From: Rosettibacter primus
Lineage (GTDB): Bacteria; Bacteroidota; Ignavibacteria; Ignavibacteriales; Melioribacteraceae
Assembly (NCBI RefSeq): GCF_036860675.1
Contig: NZ_JAYKGK010000012.1
Coordinates: forward strand, 1 to 64,000
Length of the DNA: 64,000 bases
Direction of reading: 5' to 3'
In this document: positions 47,837-56,798 of the stretch, in pieces
Position numbering within the stretch: the first letter of the stretch is position 1
How the letters are laid out: each line of letters begins with the position of its first letter
Notes under the pieces: generated by a model
Database searches by the model: none
What the model was told of the DNA's origin: nothing
Seen by the model: the letters and a program-made list of their open reading frames with translations, nothing else
Made by a program: the position numbers and the translations under genes

Positions 47837-47844
47837 TTCCTTCA

Positions 47845-48963
47845 ATGTATACAAAAAGAATTTGCATAGCTTTCCTGGGAAATGCTTTTAATGATTCAAG
47901 AATAATAAATCTTACCAATTCACTAAAAGAAGATGGCTGCAAAGTATCTGTTATTTCTTTCGATTGGTTTATCAAAAAAGAAAATATTTTTAAGGATGAT
48001 ATAAAAGTTTTTAGATTGCACAAAGGGAAATTTTCCCTTTTCTTTTATCTGCACTTCGCTTTTATTTTATCAATCGAACTTATAAAAAACAAAGCAGATA
48101 TTTTTTTTGCAGAAGATTTTTATACATTACCATTTGTTACTACAATTGGAAAATTTAAGAAAGCAAAGATTTACTACAACAGCCGCGAACTCTATGCGTT
48201 TATTGGTGGATTAAGAAATCGACCGATTCTGCAATCAATTATCAGACTAATTGAAAAATTCTTTATTAAAAAGGTTGACCTAATTTTAACTACTGGCGAA
48301 ATGGATTCTAAATTTCTTGAGAATTATTATAAAATTAAAAACACACTAGTCATAAGAAATATTCCTTTATATCAAGAGCCGACACAAATAATTGATTTTA
48401 GAAATAAATATAATATCCCGAAAAATTCTTTAATACTTCTTTATCAAGGTGTATTAATTGAAGGACGTGGAATTCCATTAATTATAAAATCACTTCGAGA
48501 ATTAACAGATACTTATTTTATAATACTCGGAGAAGGTGAACAAAAAAATAATTTTCAAAAGCTTGCTAATGAATTAAATGTAAGTGATAGAGTAATATTT
48601 GCTGGAGTTTATGAACAATCAGAATTAATTAATTACACAGCAGGAGCTGATATAGGATTAGCTTTGATTGAAAATATAAGCATCAGTTATTATCATGCTT
48701 TGCCAAATAAACTTTTTGAATACATAATGGCAGGATTACCTGTTATAGTAAGTAACTTGCCACAAATGAAAAAAATTGTTGAGCAATATAAAGTTGGGGA
48801 AGTAATCGATATAGAGAAAGGCAAAACAATTGTCCCAGTTATAAAAAGATGGCAAAACAATTTAGAATTACTCAATGAATATAAAAATAATTGCAAAACT
48901 GCTGCAAAGGCATTAAACTGGCAGGAAGAATATAAACGCGTAAAAAACAAACTGCTCAATTAA
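47845..48963 (+). CDS. Glycosyltransferase family 4-type (GT-B)
   Basis: A 372-residue GT-B enzyme. The N-domain begins KRICIAFLGNAFNDSRI. The C-domain nucleotide-sugar site is visible as LLYQGVLIEGRGIPLIIKSL, and the acid cluster as LPNKLFEYIMAGLPVIVSNLP (quoted in parts). It overlaps the following GT9 gene by one base (TAATG), showing translational coupling. The sugar is unknown. Confidence 0.88.
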   Translation: MYTKRICIAFLGNAFNDSRIINLTNSLKEDGCKVSVISFDWFIKKENIFKDDIKVFRLHKGKFSLFFYLHFAFILSIELIKNKADIFFAEDFYTLPFVTTIGKFKKAKIYYNSRELYAFIGGLRNRPILQSIIRLIEKFFIKKVDLILTTGEMDSKFLENYYKIKNTLVIRNIPLYQEPTQIIDFRNKYNIPKNSLILLYQGVLIEGRGIPLIIKSLRELTDTYFIILGEGEQKNNFQKLANELNVSDRVIFAGVYEQSELINYTAGADIGLALIENISISYYHALPNKLFEYIMAGLPVIVSNLPQMKKIVEQYKVGEVIDIEKGKTIVPVIKRWQNNLELLNEYKNNCKTAAKALNWQEEYKRVKNKLLN

Positions 48964-49982
48964 TGAAAACAAAACAAAAAAGAATTTTGATAGTAAGGCC
49001 TGATAGAATTGGAGATGTAGTTTTATCTACACCAATTCCTCGAGAAATAAAAAGAACTTTTCCTGATAGTTTTGTTGCCATTATGCTAAAAAAATACACA
49101 AGCGATATTTATCTTAATAATCCTTACATCGATAAAATAATTTTAATTGATAATAGAGATGATGGTTCTATCGAAGGTTTCTGGAGAAAAGTAAATGAAA
49201 TAAAAAGCTACAAATTCACACATGCTCTAATGCTTCTTCCAAATGAAAGAATAAATTACATTTTGTTTTTTGCTGGCATTCCCTATCGAGTAGGAGTGGG
49301 ACATAAGCTTTATCAATTTTTAACATTTACTCATTATGTTAACAGAAATAAATATAATCCTCTCAGGCACGAAGCTGATTATTGTATGGACTTAGCAAGA
49401 AAAATTGGTGTTACTACAAACAATCTTGTACCAGAAATTTTTTTAACAAATGAAGAAAAAGAAAAAGCAGTTTATTTAAGAAAAAATTTTCTTGACGGTA
49501 AAAAATTTTTAATAGGAATTCATTCAACAAGCGGAAATTCTGCTCCAAACTGGACAGCTGGAAGTTACAAAGAATTAGTAATGAAATTAATTGAAAGAAA
49601 TAATGTTCGAGTTGCAATAACAGACAATAATCCACCTTCAGAATTATTAAATATCGATGATGTAATTTATCCAAATATTGATAAATCATTAAGAGAATCA
49701 ATAATTAATTTTTCCACATTAGATTTACTTTTATCGGCAAGCACTGGTCCAATGCATATTTGTGCAGCATTGAAAGTGAAAACTATTTCATTGTTTTGTC
49801 CATTAACTGCTTGTTCGCCAAAACTTTGGGGTCCACTGGGCAATCAAAGTAAAATCATAATGCCTGAAAAAGAATATTGCAATGAGATTTGTCCAGGAAA
49901 TCCCAAAATCTGTACTTTTGAAGGAAAAAATGGGATTGATGTAGAGACAGTTTTTAGTAGCATAATAAATTCAATCAGTTAA
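48963..49982 (+). CDS. Glycosyltransferase family 9 (heptosyltransferase-like)
   Basis: A 339-residue enzyme of the ADP-heptose:LPS heptosyltransferase family. The N-terminus has ILIVRPDRIGDVVLSTP. The C-domain has IGIHSTSGNSAPNW and the substrate loop SASTGPMHICAALKV. Members build lipopolysaccharide core or other surface glycans. It is last in the cluster; a strong terminator lies 170 bp downstream. Confidence 0.9.
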   Translation: MKTKQKRILIVRPDRIGDVVLSTPIPREIKRTFPDSFVAIMLKKYTSDIYLNNPYIDKIILIDNRDDGSIEGFWRKVNEIKSYKFTHALMLLPNERINYILFFAGIPYRVGVGHKLYQFLTFTHYVNRNKYNPLRHEADYCMDLARKIGVTTNNLVPEIFLTNEEKEKAVYLRKNFLDGKKFLIGIHSTSGNSAPNWTAGSYKELVMKLIERNNVRVAITDNNPPSELLNIDDVIYPNIDKSLRESIINFSTLDLLLSASTGPMHICAALKVKTISLFCPLTACSPKLWGPLGNQSKIIMPEKEYCNEICPGNPKICTFEGKNGIDVETVFSSIINSIS

Positions 49983-50032
49983 AATAAATTTGAGCCGCTG
50001 GTAAAAATTACTATATTTTATTTTCATTCATT

Positions 50033-50106
50033 GTCATTCTGAGGAGTTCCGCCGAAAGGAGGACAACAAAGAATCTAAAATTATTTTTCATTTCAAAGAG
50101 ATTCTT
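50033..50106. repeat. GTCATTCTGAG-type palindromic repeat
   Basis: It begins GTCATTCTGAGGAG, with an inner 8-bp inverted repeat AAGAATCT (50069-50076) / AGATTCTT (50099-50106). The unit resembles the elements at 53212 and 653. Confidence 0.55.
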
Positions 50107-50152
50107 CAATTTTGACTTTATCACAATTAATCATTATAAAGAACTCTCCCTA

Positions 50153-50183
50153 ACTCCCTCTCTTAAAAAGAGAGGGAGTTTTT
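50153..50183 (+). terminator. Strong terminator closing the envelope cluster
   Basis: A 12-bp perfect stem, ACTCCCTCTCTT (50153-50164) with its complement at 50168-50179, a 3-base loop and a T run. It is bidirectional by symmetry and also lies past the end of the rhodanese gene on the minus strand. A weaker C/T-rich hairpin follows to 50220. Confidence 0.9.
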
Positions 50184-50236
50184 ATCAATTTTATTCCCCC
50201 TTCTCTTCTTAAAAGAAGGTCAACAAAAGATAAATA

Positions 50237-50902
50237 CTAACAACCTTCACGTTTTTTCTTTGTAGCAGATTTCAAATTTCCTGCAGGTGGAGCTGATATC
50301 TTAGGAATTGATGGAGCTTGAACATTTTGTATGATACTTGAAGCAGTAGTCCCCGAAATAATTTGAGGCATTCCACCAAAGTAAAAACTTATTTGCTTTA
50401 CTTTTTCAAATTCAGATTTTTCTTCAGGTGTAGCATTATCAGCAATTTTCGGATAAAGAATTTCATTCTTCCACGCATTCATTCCCCCTTTAAGTATGTA
50501 AACTGATTTATAATTTGCGCTCTTTAATATGAACCATGCCTGTGCAGAAGTAATATCATCATCTCCATATAAAATAATTTTTTCATTTCTCATTAAATCT
50601 GAATCAAGAAGATTTTCAATTTCGATATTAACTGAATTAGGTATGGTATACTCGTTATACGATTTTTCATCTCTTAAATCCACAAGAACAAAATCCTCTT
50701 TTCCTTTTATTATCCAATCAGCCAATTCTATTACAGAAATTTTATCTTCATTTTTAATTGTTGATAATGCTAACTCTTTTGCATTAACTGTAATTTTATT
50801 TTTATTATTCGGATTGCCAATAATGAAAGCCAAAATTCCTAAAATTGCTGCGAGTAGAGCTAATTTTTTATTTGTATTCAATTTAATGACAGGGCAGTTC
50901 AT
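50237..50902 (-). CDS. Membrane-anchored rhodanese-like protein lacking the catalytic Cys
   Basis: A 221-residue protein with one N-terminal membrane helix (13-30) and a rhodanese domain (about 55-150; VLVDLRDEKSYNEYTIPNSVNI, YILKGGMNAW, quoted in parts). The active-site loop normally reads LYCxxGxRS; here it is LYGDDDITS, so the persulfide Cys is Gly113. The only Cys residues are C3 and the very last residue, C221, in a basic tail KKKREGC. It overlaps the YeeE gene by 4 bases and is the last gene of the sulfur operon. A tail-based sulfur carrier is possible but unproven. Confidence 0.85.
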   Translation of the reverse strand: MNCPVIKLNTNKKLALLAAILGILAFIIGNPNNKNKITVNAKELALSTIKNEDKISVIELADWIIKGKEDFVLVDLRDEKSYNEYTIPNSVNIEIENLLDSDLMRNEKIILYGDDDITSAQAWFILKSANYKSVYILKGGMNAWKNEILYPKIADNATPEEKSEFEKVKQISFYFGGMPQIISGTTASSIIQNVQAPSIPKISAPPAGNLKSATKKKREGC

Positions 50903-51501
50903 TCTTTTTCTCTCCCTAATTTTTTAGTCATTACTTTTTCACTCCATTCTGCTGCTGCAAAAGCACCAAGTGCCATTATCACAACTAAGAAAACAATCAT
51001 GCCATGGGATAAACCTAAAAACTCTTGTAATGTTATTTTTCCCATTGGAGTTGAATTATAAAATTCTTCTATTAACGGAAATACTTCACCAAAAACAAAA
51101 ATTCCAAAGAACATTCCAAGTAAATAGACCATGCCGTCATATCTACCAGTTGCTGCAGAAACAACCGAGGTTCCTGGACAGTAACCGCCAATAACAAAAC
51201 CAATTCCAAGAAGTAAGCCACCAATAATTTGTGGAAGTACATAAGTATCAGTCAAATAAACCAAAGACAAATCGAGCCATCCAATCCATGTTAAATAAAA
51301 AAGTCCAAGCATAGCAGTAATAATTGCAGTAAACATAACTTTAAGAACTCGCATATTGTAGAAATAAAATTGAGCTGCAAGAATTCTTGCGTTTCCGAAT
51401 CCGCCTCTTTCTAATGAAAAACCGAATCCGATTCCAATAATGAATGCAATGACTAGACTAAAGTCGAAGCTGAAGTAGTCGAATTTATAATACGGCATCA
51501 T
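50899..51501 (-). CDS. YeeE/YedE-type sulfur transporter, second half
   Basis: About 200 residues with five membrane helices. It holds the half-repeat signature GGYCPGTSVVSAATGR, whose Cys belongs to the thiosulfate path in TsuA/YeeE. The start is set at 51501 because AAGGAGG lies 8 bases upstream and the ATG overlaps the previous stop (ATGA). The longer frame reads through that gene and is not credible. With the next gene it forms a two-subunit version of YeeE. Confidence 0.85.
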   Translation of the reverse strand: MMPYYKFDYFSFDFSLVIAFIIGIGFGFSLERGGFGNARILAAQFYFYNMRVLKVMFTAIITAMLGLFYLTWIGWLDLSLVYLTDTYVLPQIIGGLLLGIGFVIGGYCPGTSVVSAATGRYDGMVYLLGMFFGIFVFGEVFPLIEEFYNSTPMGKITLQEFLGLSHGMIVFLVVIMALGAFAAAEWSEKVMTKKLGREKE

Positions 51502-52070
51502 AACCATTGCCTCCTTAAAAAGTATGCAGCTAAATAACCACCAGCAAAAACAGCAAACATGAAAGCCCAGCTCCCAAGATTTAGCAAAGCTCCTCCTGTT
51601 AAAGCTTGCCCACTTGTACATCCTCTTGCAAGTTTAGCACCAAATCCCATAATTGCTCCTCCAACAAAAGCATAAATTAATCTAAGCCTATTAGAAACAT
51701 TAGGACCTTTTTCAATAGTCCGTTTAACTCTGTGAGCTAATGTTCCAGATAAAAATCCACCAATAGCTACTCCAATAACTTCAAATATTAGCCAATCTTT
51801 CAATGGATTGGTGGTGCCATCAGTCAAATATTCTTTATAAAAATTATTTTTTGATGCGTGTTCAGGTGCAATTTTTGAAACTGTAACAGCCACAACGGTT
51901 GAAGCTGCACCAGAAGCTCCTAAACCTCGTCCCATAATTGCAAATGCTGCTAAAAGAACAAGTCCTAATCCAAAACCTACAAGATATGGATTTGAATAAG
52001 GTTTTGGTTCAAATACTTTTTCTTCAATTGCTTTTTCTTTTTTTGAAAAAATTCCAGTTAATGTTGTCAT
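51498..52070 (-). CDS. YeeE/YedE-type sulfur transporter, first half
   Basis: A 190-residue membrane protein with the signature GCTSGQALTGGALL, carrying the conserved Cys of the YeeE/TsuA family. The start at 52070 has GGAGAAAC upstream; the longer frame is rejected. Five helices are visible. The two half-transporters are encoded as ATGA-coupled genes and should assemble together to import thiosulfate or a related sulfur compound. Confidence 0.85.
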   Translation of the reverse strand: MTTLTGIFSKKEKAIEEKVFEPKPYSNPYLVGFGLGLVLLAAFAIMGRGLGASGAASTVVAVTVSKIAPEHASKNNFYKEYLTDGTTNPLKDWLIFEVIGVAIGGFLSGTLAHRVKRTIEKGPNVSNRLRLIYAFVGGAIMGFGAKLARGCTSGQALTGGALLNLGSWAFMFAVFAGGYLAAYFLRRQWL

Positions 52071-52097
52071 TTTGTTTCTCCAGAGATTAATTACCAT

Positions 52098-53045
52098 CTA
52101 TTTAAAATGAGCATTTAAATAATGACTATATTGACCTGCATAAACAATTATAAATCTTAGAATCAACCCACCAAGAATAACCATTATAGGTGCAATTGGT
52201 GTGTGTTTAATTTTATGATTGACTGCGAGCAACTGAATAATTAAAGGAATAACTATTCCCATTCCTATTACAAAAGTCCAGAACTGAGGTGCATACTCAC
52301 CGCTTATCAAAAGTTTTGCAGCAGAAATATGAACAGCTGACGAAGTAGATAAACCAATTAATAATAGCATAATTACAAAAAGTTCGATTACTAAAAATCC
52401 ATTATCCGCTTTTGCTAATAATTCTCTTTCATAAACATTTTTTGCAATCATATGAACAAATGCAGCAGCAGTTGATAATCCAGAAACCAAAAATAAAATT
52501 GATAAAATTGAGCTGTTCCACAAAGGGCGTGAACCCATTGTACTTAAAAGAACACCGGTATAAATTCCAAGCATACCGCCAAGCAGCATATTTACAACAC
52601 CAATATTTTGAATCAATTTTTGTCTTTCATTGATAAAAGTAGTTATTTTGTTTAACTGAGAAAATTTTTTAACTAAAAATTCAGGTGGTCCAATTAAAAG
52701 ATTAGCAATAATTGCTGGATACACTAAAATTAAAATCCATGCACCCCATGACATTGGGGAAGAAATTCTAAAAGTAGTATAAAGTCGCCAAACATATAGT
52801 TTATGTTCTAAATCTAAAAATAAAGCGAACATACCGAAGCTAAGTAAAATTAAACTTATCAAAGGTAAAGTATAACAGGCACAACTTGTTTCTTTAAATC
52901 TTTTGCTGAATAAAAAATATCCGGAAATAATCATCATCCCGGCAACCAACCCACCAAGGAAAAGATAAACAGGAATTTCCCAACCCCAAACATGAACAAA
53001 GGGGTCAATTTGTGGATTGTGCCGCGTTGTTGTTATGTCTTGCAT
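52098..53045 (-). CDS. NrfD/PsrC-type quinone-interacting membrane subunit
   Basis: About 315 residues with eight or nine membrane helices and the family opening WGWEIPVYLFLGGLVAGMM. It would anchor the molybdoenzyme and ferredoxin subunits and exchange electrons with menaquinone. The start at 53045 (ATG after GAGGTGAAA) is preferred to a GTG two codons earlier. A 372-bp gap with a palindromic repeat separates it from the ferredoxin gene. Confidence 0.9.
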   Translation of the reverse strand: MQDITTTRHNPQIDPFVHVWGWEIPVYLFLGGLVAGMMIISGYFLFSKRFKETSCACYTLPLISLILLSFGMFALFLDLEHKLYVWRLYTTFRISSPMSWGAWILILVYPAIIANLLIGPPEFLVKKFSQLNKITTFINERQKLIQNIGVVNMLLGGMLGIYTGVLLSTMGSRPLWNSSILSILFLVSGLSTAAAFVHMIAKNVYERELLAKADNGFLVIELFVIMLLLIGLSTSSAVHISAAKLLISGEYAPQFWTFVIGMGIVIPLIIQLLAVNHKIKHTPIAPIMVILGGLILRFIIVYAGQYSHYLNAHFK

Positions 53046-53417
53046 TTTCACCTCTTTAAAATTTTTAGAACATTATTGAAATAAGTAATACAAATTTTAT
53101 CATCTTAATAAAATCTGAAGTAATCATAGATTCTTCTATACACAATTTATCTTTCAAAGATTCTTCTCCGTCTGTGATGAGTAAGTATGAGTATATGATT
53201 CTTTTATTTATGTCATTCTGAGGAATCTCGCCGATAGTGTAATTCTTCTTTTCGCTTCGATCAGAATGACTTTAACATCCTTTTTTGCCTTTAATTTTTA
53301 CGAGCCAATAAATAAAGAACAGATAAAATTTAATATTAACATATTGATTGAGAATTCATACTATTCAATATTTACTTTAATATTTCATAAAATGATTATG
53401 ATCTAACTCATGATTAA
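53046..53417. other. Non-coding gap inside the psr-like operon
   Basis: Unusually long for an operon interior. It holds a palindromic element (53212-53270) and two AGATTCTTCT motifs at 53128 and 53158. No promoter box was seen. Confidence 0.5.
53212..53270. repeat. GTCATTCTGA/TCAGAATGAC inverted repeat
   Basis: Ten-base perfect arms at 53212-53221 and 53261-53270. The inside contains AGGAATCTCGCCGATAG, similar to the copy at 50033. Confidence 0.75.
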
Positions 53418-53957
53418 TCATATCAAATAAAAAATTCTTGGTGATGTACCCGCTTCGGGCAAAAGTGTATGATATTTTCTTGAAGCTAGTAATTTGCTTA
53501 CCTCGCTATTTGGGTCATCAAGGTCGCCAAAATACATACAATGAGTTGGACACACAGAAACACATGCAGGCAGTTCACCTTTTTCTACTCGATGGATGCA
53601 GAAAGTACATTTATCTGCATATCCATCAGGATGGACAAATCTTGCGTCGTATGGACAAGCTGCCAAGCAAGCTTTACATCCAATACACATTTCATGATTT
53701 ACCAAAACTACTTTTCCAACTTCATGAACATGACTTGCACCTGTTGGACAGCACGAAACACATGGAGTATTGTCACAATGATTGCAGCGTTGAGATTGAA
53801 TCTCTACATGAACATCGGGAAATTTCCCTTCTGTTACCTGAACAATCCAGTCTCTATTATATCCTTCAGGAACATTATTTTCAGTTTTGCAGGCAACTAC
53901 ACAATCCATACATCCAACACATTTTTTAGTATCTATAACCATTCCATATCTTGCCAT
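53418..53957 (-). CDS. 4Fe-4S ferredoxin subunit (PsrB/NrfC/PhsB type)
   Basis: A 179-residue electron-transfer subunit. Four Cys groups are complete: CVGCMDCVVAC, CNHCDNTPCVSCCP, CIGCKACLAACP and CTFCIHR...CVSVCP, for four 4Fe-4S clusters. The start at 53957 follows GGAGGTGTAAT and lies 1 base after the stop of the molybdoenzyme gene. It links the catalytic subunit to the NrfD-like membrane subunit. Confidence 0.94.
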   Translation of the reverse strand: MARYGMVIDTKKCVGCMDCVVACKTENNVPEGYNRDWIVQVTEGKFPDVHVEIQSQRCNHCDNTPCVSCCPTGASHVHEVGKVVLVNHEMCIGCKACLAACPYDARFVHPDGYADKCTFCIHRVEKGELPACVSVCPTHCMYFGDLDDPNSEVSKLLASRKYHTLLPEAGTSPRIFYLI

Positions 53958-53958
53958 A

Positions 53959-56157
53959 TTACACCTCCGTCTCAAAAGTTACAAAATTTACATTCATGCC
54001 CGTTCCTCCCATAATTGGATCAATTACATATTTTGTAATTAATTGAGAATCACTTGCACCTTTCTGGAAAGCACGTTTTAACAATTTTGAATTATGACCA
54101 AATCCATGAACCATGTAAACACAATCAGGTCTAATTCTTTCTGTTGCTTTTACTTTTACTTTGTTGCTGAGAATTCCATCTTGATTTTTCAATCGAATAT
54201 ATTGGCCGGATTTTAATCCCCACTTTTGAGTTACATCGGAATTAATCCACACTTCATTTTCTTCCATCATATCCATTAAGATTGGATTTGACTGTGTACG
54301 AGAAAATGAATGAACGGGAGCTCTGCCAAATAATAATCGATAATATCCAGCGGGTGGTTCTTCTGGTCTTTTGTACTTTGGAACGGGATCAAAACCTGCA
54401 TGCAAAAGTTGAAGTGAATAAAATTCAATTTTACCTGAAGGAGTTGCAAATTCGGGTTCAATCCCATCTTCTATGTATATTGGATTTTTAGGACCGCGAA
54501 TAATTCCTTCTTTCTTCAACTGCTCCAAACTTAGTCCACCTGCTTTTAATCTATAATCAAGATATTCTTCAATATGATTCCATGGGAAGTAATGACCAAG
54601 TCCAAGTTTGTCAGCTAATTTTTTTGCAATCCACCAATTTGGTTTTTGATTTGCAGGAGGTTCAACAACAGGTTGACGAATTCCAACAAAAGGGACCTTG
54701 AAAGCTGACATGTGCAGGTCATCATAACGTTCAAGATAAACAGATTCTGGCAAAACAACATCTGCCCAGCCTGCAATTTCACTTGGGATTACATCAATTA
54801 CAACAAGTAAATCTAAATTCTGGATTGCTTTAATTGTTTCTTCTTCATTAGGCAAAGCATGAATTAGGTTAGTTGCATAAACAAACCAACCTTTTATCGG
54901 GTAAGGCTTTTCAGTAATAGTTGCTTCTCGAATTCCAGTTGTAATTTCTTCTGAAGCAAAAGGATATTTATTCTCTGGATTATCTAATTTTTCTTTTGAT
55001 GGATTTGGATACGGTGGATATGGATAAGGCGGTAATGAATAATTAACAGGAAAGAAAAATCCACCTTTACGACCCCAGTTTCCTAAAAGAGCATTTAATA
55101 AAGCAATAGCACGACTTCTTTGAGTATCATCACCATACCAAGTTGCATGTCTTCCAGGATGAACTAAAGTTGCTGGTTTATACATTGCCATCGTTCTTGC
55201 GGTCTTACGAATTAATTCTGGTTCAATGCCTGTCTCTGGATAAGCCCATTCAGGTGTGTATTGAGAAATTTCAGCAGCAAATTGTTCGAAACCAAACCCA
55301 TATTTTTGAACATAATCTTTATCATAAAGATTTTCAGAAACAATTACATTCATCCATGCAAGCAAAAGAGCAATATCAGTTCCTGGTTTAATTGGCAAAT
55401 AATATTTTGCTTTTGAAGCAGCAACTGAAAAACGTGGGTCAACAACAATAATTGTTGCATCGTTCTGAACTGCAGTAGCAAATTCTTGAACTTGAGTATT
55501 ATGCATATTTTCGCCAAGATGAGAACCAATCAACACAAGACATTTTGTATTTTCAATATCAGTCCTTTCCGGTGAACCAATAGAATCACCAAAAGTCAAT
55601 TCAAATCCAACATCGCGTGGGCCGCGACATTGAGCAAAAGATGGAGCTGCAAAATTTACTGCGCCATATGCTCTTAACATGTGTTTAAGAAAATTACCAC
55701 CGATACCATGAGAAAACGAAGCAACAGATTCTGGCCCATATTTTTCTTTAATTAATAACATCTTTTTAGCAATGTAATCGAGTGCTTCGTCCCATGTCAC
55801 TTCTTTCCAGCTTTCTTGACCACGTTGTCGAGTTCGTATTAATGGAGAACGTAATCTATCAGGGTCATAATGTGCACCAATTCCACCTGTTCCACGAGGA
55901 CATAATCTTCCTTTGCTTAATGGGTCATTGGGATGTCCTTCTATTTTCCATAACCTGCCATCTTTCACATAAGCAATTGCACCGCATTTCCAGAAACAGA
56001 TATCACAATAAGTTGGAATTTTCTGAATTCCTTTAACCTTTTTATCATTAATTTTTTTCGCACCTTTAATAACTGGATTTAAAGCTGATGATACTGCAGC
56101 AGCTCCAATTGTGAATCCAGTTAACTTCAAGAATTTCCTTCTTGATATTGCATTCAT
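53959..56157 (-). CDS. Tat-exported molybdopterin oxidoreductase (polysulfide/thiosulfate reductase type)
   Basis: A 732-residue catalytic subunit. The Tat signal is SRRKFLK at 5-11. An N-terminal 4Fe-4S site uses C51, C54, C58 and C86 (CDICFWKCGA, CPRG). C177 in SFAQCRGPRD is the likely Mo ligand. The C-terminal molybdopterin domain (HSFSRTQSNP, YMVHGFGHNSK) is intact. Cys as Mo ligand and the genes around it (YeeE, rhodanese) favour polysulfide or thiosulfate over nitrate or arsenate. It follows merR by 2 bases. mobA at 61.2 kb would supply the guanylated cofactor. Confidence 0.92.
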   Translation of the reverse strand: MNAISRRKFLKLTGFTIGAAAVSSALNPVIKGAKKINDKKVKGIQKIPTYCDICFWKCGAIAYVKDGRLWKIEGHPNDPLSKGRLCPRGTGGIGAHYDPDRLRSPLIRTRQRGQESWKEVTWDEALDYIAKKMLLIKEKYGPESVASFSHGIGGNFLKHMLRAYGAVNFAAPSFAQCRGPRDVGFELTFGDSIGSPERTDIENTKCLVLIGSHLGENMHNTQVQEFATAVQNDATIIVVDPRFSVAASKAKYYLPIKPGTDIALLLAWMNVIVSENLYDKDYVQKYGFGFEQFAAEISQYTPEWAYPETGIEPELIRKTARTMAMYKPATLVHPGRHATWYGDDTQRSRAIALLNALLGNWGRKGGFFFPVNYSLPPYPYPPYPNPSKEKLDNPENKYPFASEEITTGIREATITEKPYPIKGWFVYATNLIHALPNEEETIKAIQNLDLLVVIDVIPSEIAGWADVVLPESVYLERYDDLHMSAFKVPFVGIRQPVVEPPANQKPNWWIAKKLADKLGLGHYFPWNHIEEYLDYRLKAGGLSLEQLKKEGIIRGPKNPIYIEDGIEPEFATPSGKIEFYSLQLLHAGFDPVPKYKRPEEPPAGYYRLLFGRAPVHSFSRTQSNPILMDMMEENEVWINSDVTQKWGLKSGQYIRLKNQDGILSNKVKVKATERIRPDCVYMVHGFGHNSKLLKRAFQKGASDSQLITKYVIDPIMGGTGMNVNFVTFETEV

Positions 56158-56159
56158 TC

Positions 56160-56600
56160 CTACCTCGTAATAGATTTTATTAATTCTTTTATTTCACTGC
56201 ATTGATTATATTTTTTATAAACATCACAGCTACGGCAATCTTTTTTTTCACATATAGTTTTTGGATGCTCATAATTCCAGCATGGTTCGCTATGACCACT
56301 ATAAGCTTTACAATTTTTTCTATCTTTTAAAGAGCACTTAACAATCTTCCAGCAAGGAATAAGTGAATACAAAGTTTTAATTCCATTAATACTTATTTTG
56401 GCTTCGTTTATAGCTTTGCGAATGCATTCAATCCTTTCAATATCGGATTTTGAATAAAGTCTTTGATTAGATTCTTTTTTGTAAGGAATTATTAATCCTT
56501 CTCTTTCATACATTCGTAAAGTATGAACAGAAATATTAAGCAATTTTGCTGCAGTGCTTATTGGAAATATTGGTTCGTCGTTTTCTATTTTATTTATCAT
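56160..56600 (-). CDS. MerR-family regulator with Cys-rich C-terminal domain
   Basis: A 146-residue regulator. The winged-helix N-terminus (about 12-78; AAKLLNISVHTLRMYEREGLI, quoted in part, then NQRLYSKSDIERI) is clear MerR. Instead of the usual short metal loop, residues 83-134 hold eight Cys (83, 89, 97, 107, 117, 122, 125, 134), beginning CWKIVKC and including PCW. That suggests an iron-sulfur or zinc sensor. It is the first gene of the molybdoenzyme operon (2-base gap), and a perfect palindrome sits 15 bases upstream, so autoregulation together with the operon is likely. Confidence 0.9.
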   Translation of the reverse strand: MINKIENDEPIFPISTAAKLLNISVHTLRMYEREGLIIPYKKESNQRLYSKSDIERIECIRKAINEAKISINGIKTLYSLIPCWKIVKCSLKDRKNCKAYSGHSEPCWNYEHPKTICEKKDCRSCDVYKKYNQCSEIKELIKSITR

Positions 56601-56615
56601 TTATTCATCTTAATA

Positions 56616-56641
56616 AAGTTGATATTTATAAATATCAACTT
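56616..56641 (-). promoter_or_regulatory. 26-bp perfect palindrome, likely MerR-type operator
   Basis: Arms of 13 bases (half-site AAGTTGATATTTA) meet at 56628/56629 with no spacer. It starts 15 bp before the merR ATG. MerR proteins bind such dyads in promoters. No other gene lies between it and 56799. Confidence 0.7.
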
Positions 56642-56798
56642 ATTTGCCAGATATAATTATTAATTTTATTTATTAATGCAGTTTTTGAAGAATAAATATT
56701 TTCAAATATTAGAAAAGAGAAGAATTGTTTTGTAAGATTGGGAATAAGCGGAGTGAATGTCTAAATAGAGATTTCAGTTACTTAATCGGAGTTTAAAT

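Noticed and set aside
51502..51621. Longer start of the second YeeE half
   Set aside because: It reads out of frame through the end of the first YeeE half; the ATGA overlap with AAGGAGG upstream is far better.
53438..54014. Two plus-strand frames of 157-163 codons opposite the ferredoxin gene
   Set aside because: They are antisense to a clear four-cluster ferredoxin, show no family features and have odd His/Gln/Cys-rich composition caused by its codons.
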